A stretch of DNA of 64,000 bases from Hyphomicrobiales bacterium (GTDB lineage: Bacteria > Pseudomonadota > Alphaproteobacteria > Rhizobiales > Xanthobacteraceae): NCBI GenBank assembly GCA_017305555.1, contig JAFKKM010000019.1, positions 1 through 64,000 of the forward strand, in the 5' to 3' direction. Below the pieces are notes generated by a model that saw only the letters and a list, made by a program, of their open reading frames with translations, had not been told where the DNA came from and searched no databases. Of the stretch, positions 61,798 through 64,000 are shown one piece after another. Made by a program: the position numbers and the translations under genes. Position 1 is the first letter of the stretch. The number at the start of each line of letters is the position of its first letter.

Positions 61798-63900
61798 CTA
61801 CGTATCGAGGTTGTGTTCCTTGAATATTTGCAGGAGTTCGGATCGTTCTACGTAGCCCTCGTCCCGGAGGGCAGTCGCGATTTCGAGAATTGCAGCACAG
61901 TGAAGCTGGATGATCGTTTCGGCTTTGAGATGGCATCGATGGAGGCGATTCCTGATTGATGCCACCGTTTCCCTATCGTGCAGCATGAGTGCGCGCGAGC
62001 TATCGGGGAGCCGGACTAGGCCGCACTCGCCAAAGCCAAATCGGGTTTCGATATCGTATGCAATGTCGGTTGCCCTCTGCAGGTCTGACTGATCGCCAAG
62101 TCCTGAGCCGATTGTCACTTCCTCGGCTCCGAGCATGAGCTTCTCCGCGGCCCGGCCGCCGAGCAGCATGGTGATGATGCTTTCGAGGCCTCGGAGCGTG
62201 AGGTGACTTTCGGCACTGACCTCGCCGATGGTCAGCCCCCCGTTGTGAGTGATCCAGGCGCGGTCGGGCTCGTAGCATCCGAGGGCGGCGCCGACGACAA
62301 TGTGTCCAGCTTCATGGATGGCGACGATATTCCGCAGGTCATGAGATAATTTCGCTTGTTCTCCTTTGATTTCGAGCATGATGTCGTCGATTTTGAGAGC
62401 GCGATCACGGCGGCGCGCGGTCGATCGGGCCCTGCGGACCCAGGATTCGACATCCGCCCCGGTTCGGCCGCGAGCGGCCAATGCCAATGGGACAAGATCG
62501 GCGTCGGGAAGATCATCCTTGAGGTAGAAGCGAAATATCTGACAAAGATCGTCCGTATCGGGTGGCTCAATTGTGATGGTCTGGTCGAGCCGTCCGGCGC
62601 GTCTGATCGCCGGATCGATCATATCCGGATGATTTGTTGCGCCGACCACGACGACGCCCTCGCGGTCGTCTATCCCTGCGAGCAATTCCAGCAGAAGATT
62701 GACGATCTGGGACCAATACTCCACGTAATCGCCCTGCAGTCGGGATCGATCGGATATCCCATCCAGTTCGTCGATAAATAATATGGAGGGCGCCAATTTA
62801 CGGGCCTGCGTGAAGGCGTTTCGCATCGCCTGCAACGTTCCGGACAAGTGATTGGCCGCATTCCATTGTGCGACTGACGTCGCAACGATGGGGACACCGG
62901 CGCTACGAGCAAGAGCTTTCGCATACTGGGTTTTGCCGACGCCGGGCGAACCAGCCAGAAGAAGGCCTCGATCAATGCAAGACCAATCCAGGCGACCCCG
63001 CTTATAGGCGGAGAGGTCGCTCGCGAGGTTCAATCCCCAGTCTTTTGCCGGGCCGTAGCCCGCCAACTCTTCAAGCTTTGGCACGCTGTCGTCGAAGAGG
63101 TCTTTGTTTCGGACGATTTCGCTGAGCTTTTTGAGGCATTCATCCGGTGTCTGGCGTTTCCGTATCACGAGCTGCAGGTCGCTCACGTCAATGGCGCGCG
63201 CAAGTTCCGGGTCGATGTCGTTTGCAGGCACCGAACCGGTGACAGCTTCGATGACGAGCGAAACGGCGCTTTCATCGAGGTCGCCGAGAACGAGGTGGTG
63301 TTCGGACGTCCGCATCAAATCCCGGGGCAGATGCCGCCGCGGGTCGGTCGCAACGCCGATGATGGGTGATTGTGCGTGCAGTGCCGCCGCTATGGCGTCG
63401 TTGCCACGATCCGGGGTGTGTCCGCTTCCGGTACCATCCCGAGAGATAACCAACGCGCTTCGGCGGTGATGGCTCGGCTCATACTGTCCGTTCTGCTGGA
63501 CCCGGATGTCTGATCCGAAGGCGCACGCTTCCAGGACTTCCGCCACGAGCGCCACGTATTCAGGATTGTGTGTTGCGATGGTCACAACAGGGCTGGCGCG
63601 GCGCAATTCCTTGATCATCTCCGGCACGGTCTCGAGCGTACGAGCGGTCAAAATCGCGATGGCGGCGACATCGGGGCGGATGGAAGCATGATCATCACGG
63701 CTGGATCCGCTAGAGAGATCATCCAGCAATTTTTCGATCGGGTCATCAGGGTCACCGCTTCGCAGCATCGACTTGGAGTCGTCTCCCGATGCGCGCGCGA
63801 GGATATCGAGGAACGCCCGCGCCAACAAATCGGACGTTGCCTTCGAAGTCGATGTGGCAACAAGTGCGGTCGAACGATCATTGACTTCCGTCACAGACAT
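61798..63900 (-). CDS. Soluble AAA+ ATPase fused to FtsH-like M41 zinc metallopeptidase
   Basis: A 700-residue protein. Residues 1-270 form an N-terminal region of unknown fold containing Rossmann-like stretches (VVTIATHNPEYVALVAEVLE). An AAA+ module follows, with Walker A GSPGVGKT (317-324), Walker B ILFIDELDGI, a pore-type region SRLQGDYVEYW and arginine finger R437 (RRAGRLD). The peptidase has the zinc motif HEAGH (529-533) and D606 in SDLQRATDIA as a third ligand, as in FtsH. Unlike FtsH it has no membrane helices. It lies upstream of tnsA in the same direction, so it may be part of the element's core. Its substrate is unknown. Confidence 0.85.
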   Translation of the reverse strand: MSVTEVNDRSTALVATSTSKATSDLLARAFLDILARASGDDSKSMLRSGDPDDPIEKLLDDLSSGSSRDDHASIRPDVAAIAILTARTLETVPEMIKELRRASPVVTIATHNPEYVALVAEVLEACAFGSDIRVQQNGQYEPSHHRRSALVISRDGTGSGHTPDRGNDAIAAALHAQSPIIGVATDPRRHLPRDLMRTSEHHLVLGDLDESAVSLVIEAVTGSVPANDIDPELARAIDVSDLQLVIRKRQTPDECLKKLSEIVRNKDLFDDSVPKLEELAGYGPAKDWGLNLASDLSAYKRGRLDWSCIDRGLLLAGSPGVGKTQYAKALARSAGVPIVATSVAQWNAANHLSGTLQAMRNAFTQARKLAPSILFIDELDGISDRSRLQGDYVEYWSQIVNLLLELLAGIDDREGVVVVGATNHPDMIDPAIRRAGRLDQTITIEPPDTDDLCQIFRFYLKDDLPDADLVPLALAARGRTGADVESWVRRARSTARRRDRALKIDDIMLEIKGEQAKLSHDLRNIVAIHEAGHIVVGAALGCYEPDRAWITHNGGLTIGEVSAESHLTLRGLESIITMLLGGRAAEKLMLGAEEVTIGSGLGDQSDLQRATDIAYDIETRFGFGECGLVRLPDSSRALMLHDRETVASIRNRLHRCHLKAETIIQLHCAAILEIATALRDEGYVERSELLQIFKEHNLDT

Positions 63901-64000
63901 GAGGATGCCTCACTTTTAAAGGGACAACGACGTCGGGTTTGCTATTGGTGGCGCGCTCAGTGGCGCCGAACGTCGAGCGATGACGGGTCGAGCCTGTATA
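63901..64000. other. Upstream region of the AAA-M41 peptidase gene (window end)
   Basis: The last 100 bp contain the probable promoter of the minus-strand operon. GTCGAGC occurs twice, 15 bp apart (63972 and 63987), but does not match the 22-bp-spaced repeats near 49287. I see no right terminus here. Confidence 0.3.

Noticed and set aside
61798-63900. Housekeeping FtsH
   Set aside because: It lacks the two N-terminal membrane helices and periplasmic domain of FtsH and lies in an accessory island.
49260-64000. CRISPR-associated transposon (CAST)
   Set aside because: No cas gene and no regularly spaced repeat array is visible in the window. Only the plain TnsABC-TniQ module is present, although the element may extend further right.

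Overview
This window looks like the chromosome of an alphaproteobacterium of the order Hyphomicrobiales, most likely family Nitrobacteraceae (Bradyrhizobium, Rhodopseudomonas or Afipia relatives). The evidence is high-GC coding sequence, a full CtrA regulator and a ChpT phosphotransferase, Omp25-like beta-barrel proteins, a DUF1134/EipA protein, GANTC methylation sites upstream of ctrA, and the dispersed palindromic repeats typical of that family. This is inferred from gene content; no database comparison was made.

Positions 1-32,260 are ordinary chromosome. They hold a ycjX-ycjF pair, a HlyIII-type membrane protein, an SDR oxidoreductase, a molybdopterin S/N-oxide reductase, and a catabolic block on the minus strand (CYP153-like P450, acyl-CoA dehydrogenase, CoA transferase, MaoC-type dehydratase, benzoylformate decarboxylase). 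Next come a double-PAS soluble chemoreceptor, isovaleryl-CoA dehydrogenase, an L,D-transpeptidase, a second ThDP enzyme, two outer membrane barrel proteins (one apparently a tandem fusion), a membrane chemoreceptor, an ABC-F ATPase, tRNA-Val, an esterase, a LysR regulator, a membrane-anchored coiled-coil protein, EipA, a YHS protein and CysQ.

Positions 32,439-49,014 are a motility and cell-cycle region: chpT, then cheA-cheW-cheY-cheB-cheR, then a YgiC/YgiB/YjfL-like operon, then ctrA diverging from fliI-fliJ, then flhA and an MFS transporter. A near-consensus CtrA box lies in front of flhA. Four GANTC sites and a CtrA half-site lie in front of ctrA. Together they suggest the phosphorelay ChpT to CtrA controlling flagellar genes, with the chemotaxis operon beside it.

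Position 49,184 starts a tRNA gene with CAU anticodon (tRNA-Ile2-like). From about 15 bp after its 3' end to the end of the window, the sequence is a different, lower-GC accessory island. Its most informative part is a Tn7-like transposition module on the minus strand: TnsA (60,778-61,536), TnsB (58,463-60,772), TnsC/TniB (57,376-58,437) and an unusually long TniQ/TnsD (55,346-57,379). Upstream in the same direction is a soluble AAA+ ATPase fused to an FtsH-like M41 zinc peptidase (61,798-63,900). Between the tRNA and this module lies cargo that looks like anti-phage and conflict genes: an sce7726-like PD-(D/E)XK nuclease with an sce7725-like beta protein, a DarT-DarG DNA ADP-ribosylation toxin-antitoxin pair, and a tightly overlapping trio of a possible RNase H-fold protein, a eukaryotic-type protein kinase with an HFD catalytic loop, and a 60-residue basic protein. 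A 22-bp-spaced direct repeat just after the tRNA is a candidate transposon left end with TnsB sites. The opposite end is not visible and probably lies beyond the window. The candidate undescribed system is this tRNA-adjacent Tn7-like element with its peptidase and kinase modules.
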